Assembly (NCBI RefSeq): GCF_036013745.1
Contig: NZ_CP107880.1
Span: 2,666,001 to 2,730,000, forward strand
Direction of reading: 5' to 3'
DNA from: Streptomyces sp. NBC_00483
GTDB taxonomy: Bacteria; Actinomycetota; Actinomycetes; Streptomycetales; Streptomycetaceae
DNA: 64,000 nucleotides
Shown: positions 8,301-15,208 of the stretch, one piece after another
Numbering within the stretch: position 1 is the first letter of the stretch
How the letters are laid out: the number at the start of each line of letters is the position of its first letter
Position numbers and translations under genes: made by a program
Notes under the pieces: generated by a model
What the model was told of the DNA's origin: nothing
Databases searched by the model: none
Seen by the model: only the letters and a program-made list of their open reading frames with translations

Positions 8301-8858
8301 GTACCGCTCCCGCCAGGGCGCGAGCAGCCGGGCCGCGCGGTCCGGGCGACCGGCGGCGAGCGCGCGGCCGACGTCCGAGTCGGGGCCGAGCAGTACGAAA
8401 ACGTGCTCCGCGCCCTCTTCGCCGAGCGCGTCCCAGGGCAGCAGCGGGCGGCGGCCCTGTCCGGAAACGGCGGTGACATCCCGGTGCGCCGCGGTGACGA
8501 GCCGGCACAGTTCGGCCCAGCCGTCCGCGCCGTCCCGGGCGAGGAACGCCACACGCTGCGCCGTCTCGTCGACGAACGCGCCGCCCCTGGCCGGTGCGCG
8601 CCGCCGTTCGGTGCGCTCGGCCGCCTCGACGGGCGCGGCCACGGCGAGGTCCACCCCGAACAGTGGCCGGATGCCGGCCCGGCTCGCGGCCTTGGCGAAG
8701 CGGACGGCGCCGCCGAGGGTGTCCCGGTCGGTCAGGGCGAGCGCGTCGAGGCCGCGCGCGGCGGCCCGCTCGGCGAGCGCGTCCGGGTGCGAGGCCCCGT
8801 ACTGCAGGGAGAAGCCTGAGGCGGTGTGCAGATGCGTAAAACCCCGCATCCGAACCAC
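5346..8858 (-). CDS. dnaE2: Error-prone DNA polymerase III alpha subunit DnaE2
   Basis: 1170 residues, shorter than replicative DnaE1 as expected. PHP domain at the N-terminus begins GFTHLHTASGFS; the polymerase core carries PDIDIDVES with the catalytic aspartates; HhH motifs follow; and the C-terminal OB fold has VVLVAGAKGAVQTPPVRSGK. DnaE2 carries out damage-induced translesion synthesis together with ImuB-like proteins. GTG 8858 and ATG 8849 (GAGGTGG just upstream) are both possible starts. It forms a two-gene operon with the ImuB-like gene. No convincing LexA box was found upstream. Confidence 0.95.
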   Translation of the reverse strand: MVRMRGFTHLHTASGFSLQYGASHPDALAERAAARGLDALALTDRDTLGGAVRFAKAASRAGIRPLFGVDLAVAAPVEAAERTERRRAPARGGAFVDETAQRVAFLARDGADGWAELCRLVTAAHRDVTAVSGQGRRPLLPWDALGEEGAEHVFVLLGPDSDVGRALAAGRPDRAARLLAPWRERYGSAALRIEVVSHGLSGTGPGSLRHATRALGFAADQGIAPVLSNAVRYADAGQGPVADVLDSARRLVPIDPRGTLDSGERWLKPAGDMADIALKVAEAAGYRENTARRLLTVTEETAQACRVDPEDDLGLGRVHFPEPDLVGAARRTPDRVLRSRCDAAMLARRYDYKRRYWERLEDELGLIERQGYASYFLTVAQVVSDTRELGIRVAARGSGAGSLVNHLLGIATADPVEHGLLMERFLSEQRMELPDIDIDVESARRLEVYRAILDRFGPERVATVSMPETYRVRHAVRDVGLALGMEPAEVDRLAKSFPHIRARDARSALQELPELRGIDPEAYGGSRMWDLVEALDALPRGIAMHPCGVLLSDTTLLGRTPVVPTSTEGFPMSQFDKEDVEDLGLLKLDVLGVRMQSAMAHSVGEIERVTGRRIELDDPEQVPPGDPKTYQLIKSSQTLGCFQTESPGQRDLLARLLPETFHDLVVDISLFRPGPVAANMVDPFIKARHGKQAPAYPHPDLKDALEETCGVVVFHEQIIRILHVMTGCSLAFGDYTRRALSKADQVGRVRTWFGRQARGRGYAEEVVERTWEIIEAFGAYGFCKAHAVAFAVPSYQSAWLKAHHPAAFYAGLLTHDPGMYPKRLLLADARRWGVPVLPLDVNASDPAYRIELVSDGGDGSGRFGGFVHGIRLALDDVRGMSEAEAERIVAGRPYVSLQDFLSRARPSRPVAERLAQVGALDAFGRNRRDLMLHIAESQRSGRGGAQGQLALGETDAAPDTVAPAQLPDLDDVERLGAELGVLGMDTSRHLLGDHRELLDELGVASAHRLKDLPHGQVVLVAGAKGAVQTPPVRSGKRVIFTTLDDTSGLVDCAFFEDSHDASAHTVFHSWLLLVRGVVQRRGGGSGKALSVTGSAAWDLAELAELRRTGGLSAVTDRLTAERPATDTAVDGRSIRLETGYDLHPWADLQPPGEPVKQSRKLWHQSPGSAG

Positions 8859-9050
8859 CTCGCCACTACTCCCCCCTCTATCCGACCTGTCACACCAGCC
8901 TCATCAGGGCCGATGCCCTCACCGTAAACCATGTTCGAATACTTGTGCGAGTCGAAACCGCCACCCGGGAGCCACCGCCCAGGAACCCGCCACCCACCCG
9001 TTCGGCCCTCCCCGACTGCATGAGCCGGGGCCTCACCCGAGCGTTGAGGC

Positions 9051-10094
9051 ATGAAGTTCGCCGAAGAGTTCAAGAACGCCGTCACCCCCAGAGCCGCGCT
9101 CCTCGTCATCGGTGTCCTGGCTCTCCAGCTCCTGTTCATCACCTCGTACGTGGGCGCGCTGCACAATCCGAAGCCGAAGGACGTCGCGTTCGGCGTCGTC
9201 GCGCCGCAGCCCGCGGCGGCGAAGCAGCTCGCGCAGCAGCTGGACAAGCTGCAGGGGTCCCCGCTCGACGCGCGGGTGGTCAAGGACGCGAAGACGGCGC
9301 GCGAGCAGGTCCTGAACCGGGAGATCGACGGCGCCCTGGTGTTCCACGCGAAGGGCGCGCAGGACACCCTCTACGTCGCGTCCGGCGGCGGCACCGTTCT
9401 GGCGTCCGCGCTGGAGGGGCTGGCCACCACGATCGACGCCCAGCAGCAGCGCACGGTGAAGACCGTCGACGTGGCGCCGGCATCGGTGCAGGACTTCGAC
9501 GGCCTCTCGGCCTTCTACCTCGTCGTCGGCTGGTGCGTCGGCGGCTATCTGTGCGCCTCGATCATGTCGATCAGCGCCGGGTCCAAGCCGGCGAGCCCGC
9601 AGCGCGCCGCCATCCGGCTCGGCTCGCTCGCGGTCTTCTCGATCGTGGGCGGCATCGGCGGCTCGCTGATCATCGGCGACTCGATCCTGGGCGCGCTGCC
9701 AGGATCCTTCTGGGGCCTGGCCGGGCTCGGCGCCCTGATCACCCTCGCGGTCGGCGCGATCACGCTCGCCCTGGAGGAACTCACCGGCGTCGTCGGCATC
9801 GGTCTCGCGGTGCTGCTGATCGTCGTCGCGGGCAACCCGAGCGCGGGCGGCGCCTTCCCGCTGCCGATGCTGCCGCCGTTCTGGCAGGCGATCGGCCCCT
9901 GGCTGCCGCCGGGCGCGGGCACCTGGGCGGCCCGCTCCATCGCCTACTTCAAGGGCAACGACCTCACCCAGTCCCTGCTCGTCCTGTCCGCGTGGGCGGT
10001 GGTGGGCATCGCCGCGACGCTGCTCGTGTCGGGCCTGCGCGAGAAGCGGCGGGGTGTGCGGACGGCGGCCGCGACGGAGCCCGCCGAATCGTGA
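9051..10094 (+). CDS. YhgE/Pip-type multi-pass membrane protein (ABC-2-like)
   Basis: 347 residues. One membrane segment at about 15-35, then an extracytoplasmic domain of about 130 residues containing the short-protein-like pattern KDVAFGVVAPQPAAAKQLAQ, then about five hydrophobic segments between 165 and 330 and a basic tail. This layout fits DUF3533/YhgE-Pip proteins related to ABC-2 permeases. No ATPase gene is adjacent. The ATG at 9051 has TTGAGG only 1 nt upstream, which is too close for a normal ribosome site. The function is unknown; export or surface assembly is a guess. Confidence 0.75.
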   Translation: MKFAEEFKNAVTPRAALLVIGVLALQLLFITSYVGALHNPKPKDVAFGVVAPQPAAAKQLAQQLDKLQGSPLDARVVKDAKTAREQVLNREIDGALVFHAKGAQDTLYVASGGGTVLASALEGLATTIDAQQQRTVKTVDVAPASVQDFDGLSAFYLVVGWCVGGYLCASIMSISAGSKPASPQRAAIRLGSLAVFSIVGGIGGSLIIGDSILGALPGSFWGLAGLGALITLAVGAITLALEELTGVVGIGLAVLLIVVAGNPSAGGAFPLPMLPPFWQAIGPWLPPGAGTWAARSIAYFKGNDLTQSLLVLSAWAVVGIAATLLVSGLREKRRGVRTAAATEPAES

Positions 10095-10240
10095 CGATCC
10101 CGCACCGCTCGCGCAGTTCCTCGACCGCCTTCGCGTACGACTCCACGCCCTCCTCGGGAGTGGCCGCCGACAGGCCGAGCATCTTCGCGATGTCCTGGAG
10201 CCGCTCGGGCGCCCTGTACGTCTCGGCCTTCGGCCACGAA
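10091..10240 (-). pseudogene. Remnant of an iron-containing alcohol dehydrogenase (C-terminal piece)
   Basis: On the minus strand about 50 codons read WPKAETYRAPERLQDIAKML, then GLSAATPEEGVESYAKAVEE and LRERCGIVT. The pattern 'Y..PERLQDIAKMLGL...TPEEGVES...AVEELRERCGI' is the C-terminal helical end of Fe-ADH/AdhE proteins. There is no start, no N-terminal domain and no NAD or iron site, and beyond 10090 the frame runs antisense into the membrane-protein gene. It lies directly downstream of the protease terminator. I read it as a decayed gene fragment. Confidence 0.6.
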
Positions 10241-10273
10241 AAAAGCCCCGCCCCCGGTCTCCCGGGGGCGGGG
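10239..10273 (-). terminator. Strong intrinsic terminator of the streptogrisin gene
   Basis: Perfect 12-bp stem CCCCGCCCCCGG / CCGGGGGCGGGG with loop TCTC at 10246-10273. On the minus strand it is followed by CTTTTTT, a proper T-run. Confidence 0.92.
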
Positions 10274-10287
10274 TACAAACGTGCCGG

Positions 10288-11370
10288 TCAGCCGATTTCC
10301 GTGCCCGTGGCGGAGAGCGCTTCCGTCACCGGCTGGAAGAAGGTCTCGCCGCCCGACGTGCAGTCGCCGCTGCCGCCGGAGGTGAGGCCGACCGCCGAGT
10401 CGCCCGAGAAGAGCGAGCCGCCGCTGTCACCGGGCTCGGCGCAGACATCGGTCTGGATGAGGCCGTTGACGATGTCGCCGTTGCCGTAGTTCACGGTGGC
10501 GTCCAGGCCCTTCACCGTGCCGTCGTGCACCTGCGTGGTGGAGCCGGAGCGGGTCACCTTCATGCCCACGGTGGCTTCCGCCGCCTTGGTGATCTGCTGC
10601 GCGGAGCCGTTGTAGAGGTTGACCTCGCTGGGGTGGTCGACGTCGGCCGAGTACTTCACGAGCCCGAAGTCGTTGTCCGGGAACTGGGAGTCGGCGTTCG
10701 TGCCGATCTCCTGGCCACTGGAGTCCGACCACGTGGAGATCGACTCGGTGCAGTGGCCCGCCGTCAGGAAGAACGGCTCGCCGCCCTTGGTCACGTTGAA
10801 GCCGAGGGAACAGCGGCCGCCACCACCGGAGATGGCGTCGCCGCCCGCGATGAACGGCTTGAACTCGCCCTGGCTGCGCTTGAGTTCGGCCTTGCCACCG
10901 AGCTTCTCGACGACCCCGGTGAGCTGGTTCCAGTCGGAGCCCTTGACCGTGCGGTCGGCGGTGACGACGACCTTGTTGGTGGCGGGGTCGACGGCCCAGG
11001 ACGTGCCCGGGATGGTCGCGTCCTGCTTCAGGGTCGTCCGTGCGCCCTTGAGCTCGGCCAGCGAGTTCTGGACGACTCTGGCCTTCGCGCCGGCGGCCTG
11101 CGCCGTCTGCGCGGCCTCGTCGTTCAGGACATTGACGACGAGCTGCTTGGTCTTGGCGTCGTAGTAGCTGCCCGCCGATTCCTCGCCCAGGTCCTTGGTC
11201 AGGCTCGAGGCGAGAGTTCCGGCCTTGGCGATCGAGAGTTTCTGGGCCACCAGGTCGGGTGCGTCGGTGCTGGCGTTCGCAGTCTGGAAGGTGATGCCCG
11301 CTGCGGCCAGGGCGAAGATTCCCGCTCCGACCACTGCGGCGCGCCGCTTGGGTATGCGTCGGTGCTTCAA
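10288..11370 (-). CDS. Secreted chymotrypsin-fold serine protease, streptogrisin (SGPA/B) family
   Basis: 360 residues as a prepropeptide: signal peptide about 1-34 (ending TANA), an alpha-lytic-type propeptide to about residue 172, and a mature protease starting near IAGGDAISGGGGRCSLGF. The triad is visible in [10 protein letters not shown] (His), PDNDFGLVKYS (Asp) and [11 protein letters not shown] (Ser); paired cysteines match streptogrisins. The propeptide acts as a folding aid and is removed autocatalytically. Start TTG 11370 has AGGAGG upstream. A strong terminator follows. A paralogue lies at 12714. Confidence 0.93.
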   Translation of the reverse strand: MKHRRIPKRRAAVVGAGIFALAAAGITFQTANASTDAPDLVAQKLSIAKAGTLASSLTKDLGEESAGSYYDAKTKQLVVNVLNDEAAQTAQAAGAKARVVQNSLAELKGARTTLKQDATIPGTSWAVDPATNKVVVTADRTVKGSDWNQLTGVVEKLGGKAELKRSQGEFKPFIAGGDAISGGGGRCSLGFNVTKGGEPFFLTAGHCTESISTWSDSSGQEIGTNADSQFPDNDFGLVKYSADVDHPSEVNLYNGSAQQITKAAEATVGMKVTRSGSTTQVHDGTVKGLDATVNYGNGDIVNGLIQTDVCAEPGDSGGSLFSGDSAVGLTSGGSGDCTSGGETFFQPVTEALSATGTEIG

Positions 11371-11600
11371 CTCACGTCCTCCTGTGGGGGGTTGGGATAC
11401 CGGTTCGAGTGGGGACGGACCGGATCCGTGAGGCTGACGGGCCCACTATCCCGACCGTCACAGGGAGCACACAAGGTCGACTTCCGGACGCGCGTTCGCC
11501 AAACGTCGTACGCCCTTCACCACTTGGGTGCGCCCCCGCGCCGCACGTCGATCCCCACTGCAAACACACCGTGCACCCGCGGATGAGCGGAGGGCGAGGT

Positions 11601-12533
11601 CTAGTCCTGTCCGGATTTCGCCCCTGCTTGCTCACCGTTGACCACGGGCTCGGGGGTGCCCGCCGCGCTCTTCTTCTCGAACACGGGCGTGGGCGCCGGT
11701 GTCTCGGTGAGCCCCGGCAGTGCCCCCTCGGCGAGTTGGGTGACGGCCGCCTTCGCCGCGTGCGCCGCGTCCCCGGGCGTGGCCCGCTCCAGGAAGCGAA
11801 GGAGCTCGACCGGGAACGGCAGCACCAGCGTCGAGTTCTTCTCGGCAGCGACCGCCACCACGGTTTGCAGCAGCCGGAGTTGGAGCGCGGCCGGCTGGTC
11901 GGACATCACCTCGGCGGCCTGGGCCAGCTTCTTCGAGGCCTGCAGCTCGGCGTCGGCGTTGATGACGCGGGCCCGCCGTTCACGGTCGGCCTCGGCCTGC
12001 CGGGCCATCGACCGCTTCATGGTCTCCGGCAGCGATACGTCCTTGATCTCGACCCGGTCGATCTGCACACCCCAGCCGACGGCCGGGCTGTCGATCATCA
12101 ACTCCAGGCCCTGGTTGAGCTTTTCGCGGTTCGACAGGAGATCGTCGAGATCACTCTTGCCGATGATGGAGCGCAGCGACGTCTGCGCCATCTGCGAGAC
12201 GGCGAACCGGTAGTCCTCGACCTGCACCACGGCCTCGGCCGCGTCGACCACCTTGAAGTAGATGACGGCGTCCACCCGCACCGTCACGTTGTCCCGCGTG
12301 ATGCCGTCCTGCGCGGGCACCGGCATCGTCACGATCTGCATGTTGACCTTACGGAGCCGGTCCACGAACGGCACGACCATCGTGAACCCCGGCCCGCGCA
12401 CCGACCGGGTGAGCCGGCCGAGCCGGAACACCACCCCGCGCTCGTACTGCTTGACGACCCGCGCCGCGGACATCACGTAGACCCCGCCGGCGCATAAGAC
12501 GGCCACTCCCGCCGTCACCAGTTCCTCGACCAT
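11601..12533 (-). CDS. SPFH/stomatin-like membrane protein (slipin)
   Basis: 310 residues. One N-terminal membrane segment (about 5-23), then an SPFH/Band-7 domain: VVKQYERGVVFRLGRL, GPGFTMVVPFVDRLRKVNMQ and the slipin pattern SLRSIIGKSDLDDLLSNREK. A helical region rich in Ala, Arg and Glu follows (about 195-245), then a disordered acidic tail. These proteins form oligomeric membrane rings and often regulate proteases. No NfeD or FtsH partner is adjacent; instead it sits between two secreted serine proteases. Start ATG 12533 gives a protein that begins just before the membrane segment. Confidence 0.88.
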   Translation of the reverse strand: MVEELVTAGVAVLCAGGVYVMSAARVVKQYERGVVFRLGRLTRSVRGPGFTMVVPFVDRLRKVNMQIVTMPVPAQDGITRDNVTVRVDAVIYFKVVDAAEAVVQVEDYRFAVSQMAQTSLRSIIGKSDLDDLLSNREKLNQGLELMIDSPAVGWGVQIDRVEIKDVSLPETMKRSMARQAEADRERRARVINADAELQASKKLAQAAEVMSDQPAALQLRLLQTVVAVAAEKNSTLVLPFPVELLRFLERATPGDAAHAAKAAVTQLAEGALPGLTETPAPTPVFEKKSAAGTPEPVVNGEQAGAKSGQD

Positions 12534-12627
12534 CTCACGGTCCCCCAGGGTCCGAAGTGGGCGCAAAAGGCGTGTACTTCGACGGTAGCCCCGTAAGGGA
12601 CACATAGGGAGAGCCCGCACACAGGGA

Positions 12628-12664
12628 GAGCCCCCGCCCGGCCGAAATGGCCGGACGGGGGCTC
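12628..12664. terminator. Hairpin between the slipin and second protease genes
   Basis: GAGCCCCCGCCCGGCC pairs with GGCCGGACGGGGGCTC around GAAAT; 16 bp with one mismatch. It is downstream of the protease gene that ends at 12714. Confidence 0.8.
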
Positions 12665-12713
12665 CTGCTGCTGGCTGCGGCTGCCGAACGTGACGCGAGG
12701 TGGAGCGGTCGGA

Positions 12714-13619
12714 TCAGTAGACGCTCACGCCGTACGCGCTGAGTGCCTCGGTCACCGGCTGGAAGAACGTGGTGCCGCCGGAGGAGCAGTTGCCGCTGCC
12801 GCCGGAGGTGAGGCCGTAGGCGGTGGAGCCGCCGTACAGCGGGCCGCCGGAGTCGCCGGGCTCGGCGCAGACCGTGGTCTGGATGAGGCCGGAGACGACG
12901 TCGCCGCCGCCGTAGTTCACGGTGGCGTTGAGGGCGGTGACCCGGCCGCTGTGGATGCCGGTGGTGGAGCCGCGGCGGGTGACGGTGGTGCCCACGGACG
13001 GCGTGGCGGCACGCGTGATGTCCACGCTGCCGACCATGCCGGGAGGCGTGGAGACCCCGGTCGCGTACTTGACGATGCCGTAGTCGTTGCCGGGGAAGCT
13101 GGACCCGGTGGTGCTGCCGACGGTCGTGGTGTGACCGGAGTTGGACCACCAGGTCCCGGCGCCGTCGGTGCAGTGACCGGCGGTCAGGAAGTAGTAGGCC
13201 CCTGCGCTGTTCTTGACGTTGAAGCCGAGTGAGCAGCGCCAGCTGCTCGCGTAGATGGCGTCGCCGCCGGACACCAGCTTCTTGAAGGTGCCCGCCGTGC
13301 GCTCGATCTTGAGTGCGCCCGCGGTGTCACCCGCTTCCTTCTGGATCTTGTTGATCTCGGCCTGCGAGACCGTGCTGTCGACGGTGACGACGACCTGTTT
13401 GGTCTTGGCGTCGACGGCCCACGCGGTGCCGGCGACATCGGCGGAGCGCACCGCGTCGCGGGTCTGCGTGAGTTCCGCTGCGCTGAACGTGTTCGCTGTG
13501 TCGGACGCGTTGGCGGAGGGAATCGCGAAAGCTGCCACGGCGAGGAGACCGGAACCGACGGCGATCAGCCGGGTCGATCTGGCTCTGCCGCTGCGGGGGG
13601 TACTGCGCTTGATCCTCAC
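12714..13619 (-). CDS. sprB: Secreted serine protease, close to streptogrisin B
   Basis: 301 residues from GTG 13619, with GGAGGAACGAGCA upstream. Signal peptide about 1-39, a short propeptide of about 75 residues, and the mature enzyme starting near [18 protein letters not shown]. The His site is [15 protein letters not shown], the Asp site [11 protein letters not shown], the Ser site [14 protein letters not shown]; the C-terminus [17 protein letters not shown] is that of streptogrisin B. The propeptide is shorter than that of the paralogue at 10288, as is normal for SprB. It is an extracellular protease for nutrient release. The symbol is by resemblance only. Confidence 0.92.
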   Translation of the reverse strand: MRIKRSTPRSGRARSTRLIAVGSGLLAVAAFAIPSANASDTANTFSAAELTQTRDAVRSADVAGTAWAVDAKTKQVVVTVDSTVSQAEINKIQKEAGDTAGALKIERTAGTFKKLVSGGDAIYASSWRCSLGFNVKNSAGAYYFLTAGHCTDGAGTWWSNSGHTTTVGSTTGSSFPGNDYGIVKYATGVSTPPGMVGSVDITRAATPSVGTTVTRRGSTTGIHSGRVTALNATVNYGGGDVVSGLIQTTVCAEPGDSGGPLYGGSTAYGLTSGGSGNCSSGGTTFFQPVTEALSAYGVSVY

Positions 13620-13807
13620 TGCTCGTTCCTCCCATAGGGAAGTCGGGGGCCCTCGTGGGGATGGGGCCCGTGAGGCGCAGCCAGGCGCACGGCGAGGATC
13701 CGGATTCCGGACACGTCGTGCTCCTGACAATCGCTGAACGGGAGTATTCGCCCGCTCAACTGCCTGCACAAGAGCGCCTTTTGGACTTCCGCCGGATCTC
13801 CGCAATA

Positions 13808-13845
13808 CGCCCCCGCCCCGCTGGAGGAAGTGCGGGGCGGGGGCG
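13808..13845 (-). terminator. Terminator of the conservon operon
   Basis: Perfect 14-bp stem CGCCCCCGCCCCGC / GCGGGGCGGGGGCG with a 10-nt loop, starting 8 nt after the cvnD stop. On the minus strand TATTG follows. Confidence 0.88.
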
Positions 13846-13852
13846 TTCCGGG

Positions 13853-14449
13853 TCAACGGGACAGCGCAGGCACCCGCCGTGGCCGCGTGCGCACCCCGAT
13901 CACCTGGTCCATCAGCGCGCCGAGCACATCGCGTACGGACGCCCGGGTCCGGGCGTCGCACTCGATGACCGGCACCTCGTCGCCGATGCCCAACGCCTCC
14001 CGAATCTCGGCCAGTTCGAACCGTTCGGCACCCTCGAACCGGTTCACGGCGAGCACGAACGGCGCCCCCTGCGCCTCGAAGTAGTCGAGCGCGGGGAAGC
14101 AGTCCTCGATCCGCCGGGTGTCGACGAGCACCACGGTCCCGAGGGCGCCCTCCACCAGGTCGTCCCAGAGGAACGAGAACCGGTCCTGCCCGGGTGTGCC
14201 GAACAGATACAGCGCGAGGGTCGGATCGAGCGTGATGCGGCCGAAGTCGAGGGCGACCGTGGTCGTCGTCTTGTCCTCGACCCCGTCGAGCGAGTCGACG
14301 CCCACGGAGACCTGCGTGATGGAGGCCTCGGTGTCCAGCGGTTCGATCTCGGAGACCGCCCCGATGAACGTGGTCTTGCCGACGCCGAGCCCACCGCTGA
14401 CCACGATCTTCACGGCCAGCGGGGCGATGCGTTCAGAGCGCCCTGACAT
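13853..14449 (-). CDS. cvnD: Conservon small GTPase CvnD
   Basis: 198 residues. GTP-binding domain with P-loop [12 protein letters not shown], switch region [21 protein letters not shown] (G3) and [10 protein letters not shown] (NKxD replaced by NRFE). CvnD proteins are Ras-like GTPases that act with CvnA-C as a membrane-associated signalling complex in actinomycetes. The start ATG overlaps the end of cvnC by 17 bp. It is the last gene of the operon, followed by a strong hairpin. Confidence 0.93.
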   Translation of the reverse strand: MSGRSERIAPLAVKIVVSGGLGVGKTTFIGAVSEIEPLDTEASITQVSVGVDSLDGVEDKTTTTVALDFGRITLDPTLALYLFGTPGQDRFSFLWDDLVEGALGTVVLVDTRRIEDCFPALDYFEAQGAPFVLAVNRFEGAERFELAEIREALGIGDEVPVIECDARTRASVRDVLGALMDQVIGVRTRPRRVPALSR

Positions 14450-14783
14450 GGTCCCTGATCCTTTCGAGGGTGTGGAGCGGCAGCTCCGCGGGTTGCGAAC
14501 ACGACAGGCGGCCGCCGACGACGAGGTCGGCCACGAGCACCTTGGCGACTCCGAGCGGAACCCCCACCGCCTCCGCGACCTGCGCGACGGTCGTGGGTTC
14601 CTGACACAACGTCACGATGCGCTGGTGCTCGAACGCGAGCGGCGCGGCCCCCTCCGCCGCGTCGAGCGCGACCACGAGGGTCTCCAGGCGCAGATCGGAC
14701 TGCGCGGGCAGGGAGCGCCCACCGGTGATGATGAAGGGACGGACGAACTGCCCCTCGTCCGGCACTTCGGATGGTTCGCTCAT
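14433..14783 (-). CDS. cvnC: Conservon protein CvnC (DUF742)
   Basis: 116 residues, a typical DUF742 length. Contains FVRPFIITGGRSLP near the N-terminus and a winged-helix-like part with EPTTVAQVAEAVGVPLGVAK. The start ATG overlaps the cvnB stop (ATGA). It works with the other conservon products, probably as a link between the kinase-like CvnA and the GTPase; the biochemical role is not settled. Confidence 0.93.
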   Translation of the reverse strand: MSEPSEVPDEGQFVRPFIITGGRSLPAQSDLRLETLVVALDAAEGAAPLAFEHQRIVTLCQEPTTVAQVAEAVGVPLGVAKVLVADLVVGGRLSCSQPAELPLHTLERIRDHVRAL

Positions 14784-15208
14784 CGCGGCAGCGTCTCCCG
14801 TAGGTCGGCGATGAGCGTCGGCGTGAGGAGGTCTCCCGCCCGTTCGGCGAGGACTGCCATCTCGTAGCCCACGAGCCCGAGTTCACCGCTGCTGTCGGCG
14901 AGCACGCCGAGGCAGCTGCCGTCGCGGATCGCCGAGACGAGCAGGAAGCCGCGCCCCATCTCGATCATGATGAGTTTCACGCCGTCGAAGCTGTACCGCT
15001 TCGAGGCGCTGCGGGCGAGGCTGGAAAGGCCCGACACGATGGCGGCGAGCCGGTCCGCCTCGGTGCGGTCGAGCCCGTCCGACACCGCGATGAGCAGCCC
15101 GTCGGAGGAGACGGCGACGGCATCGCGCACACCGTCGGTGGAGCGGACGAAGTTGGCGAGCAGCCAGTTGAAGGTCTGCGAGTCGCCCCGCGTGTCGACG
15201 GTGGTCAC
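14780..15208 (-). CDS. cvnB: Conservon roadblock/LC7 protein CvnB
   Basis: 142 residues. Roadblock/LC7 fold with the family patterns FNWLLANFVRSTDGVRDAVA, SSDGLLIAVSDGL and ASKRYSFDGVKLIMIEMGRG. Such proteins control small GTPases as GAP-like or scaffold partners. The GTG overlaps the cvnA stop (GTGA) and its own stop overlaps cvnC, so the whole operon is translationally coupled. Confidence 0.93.
   Translation of the reverse strand: MTTVDTRGDSQTFNWLLANFVRSTDGVRDAVAVSSDGLLIAVSDGLDRTEADRLAAIVSGLSSLARSASKRYSFDGVKLIMIEMGRGFLLVSAIRDGSCLGVLADSSGELGLVGYEMAVLAERAGDLLTPTLIADLRETLPR

Noticed and set aside
5370..8819. Plus-strand frame of 1149 codons opposite dnaE2
   Set aside because: Antisense to dnaE2; no recognisable domain and unnatural composition.
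8922..8938. Possible LexA (SOS) box TCGAACATGGTTTACGG upstream of dnaE2
   Set aside because: Only the left half fits the TCGAAC-N4-GTTCGA pattern; the right half matches at two or three positions. Not enough to call a site.
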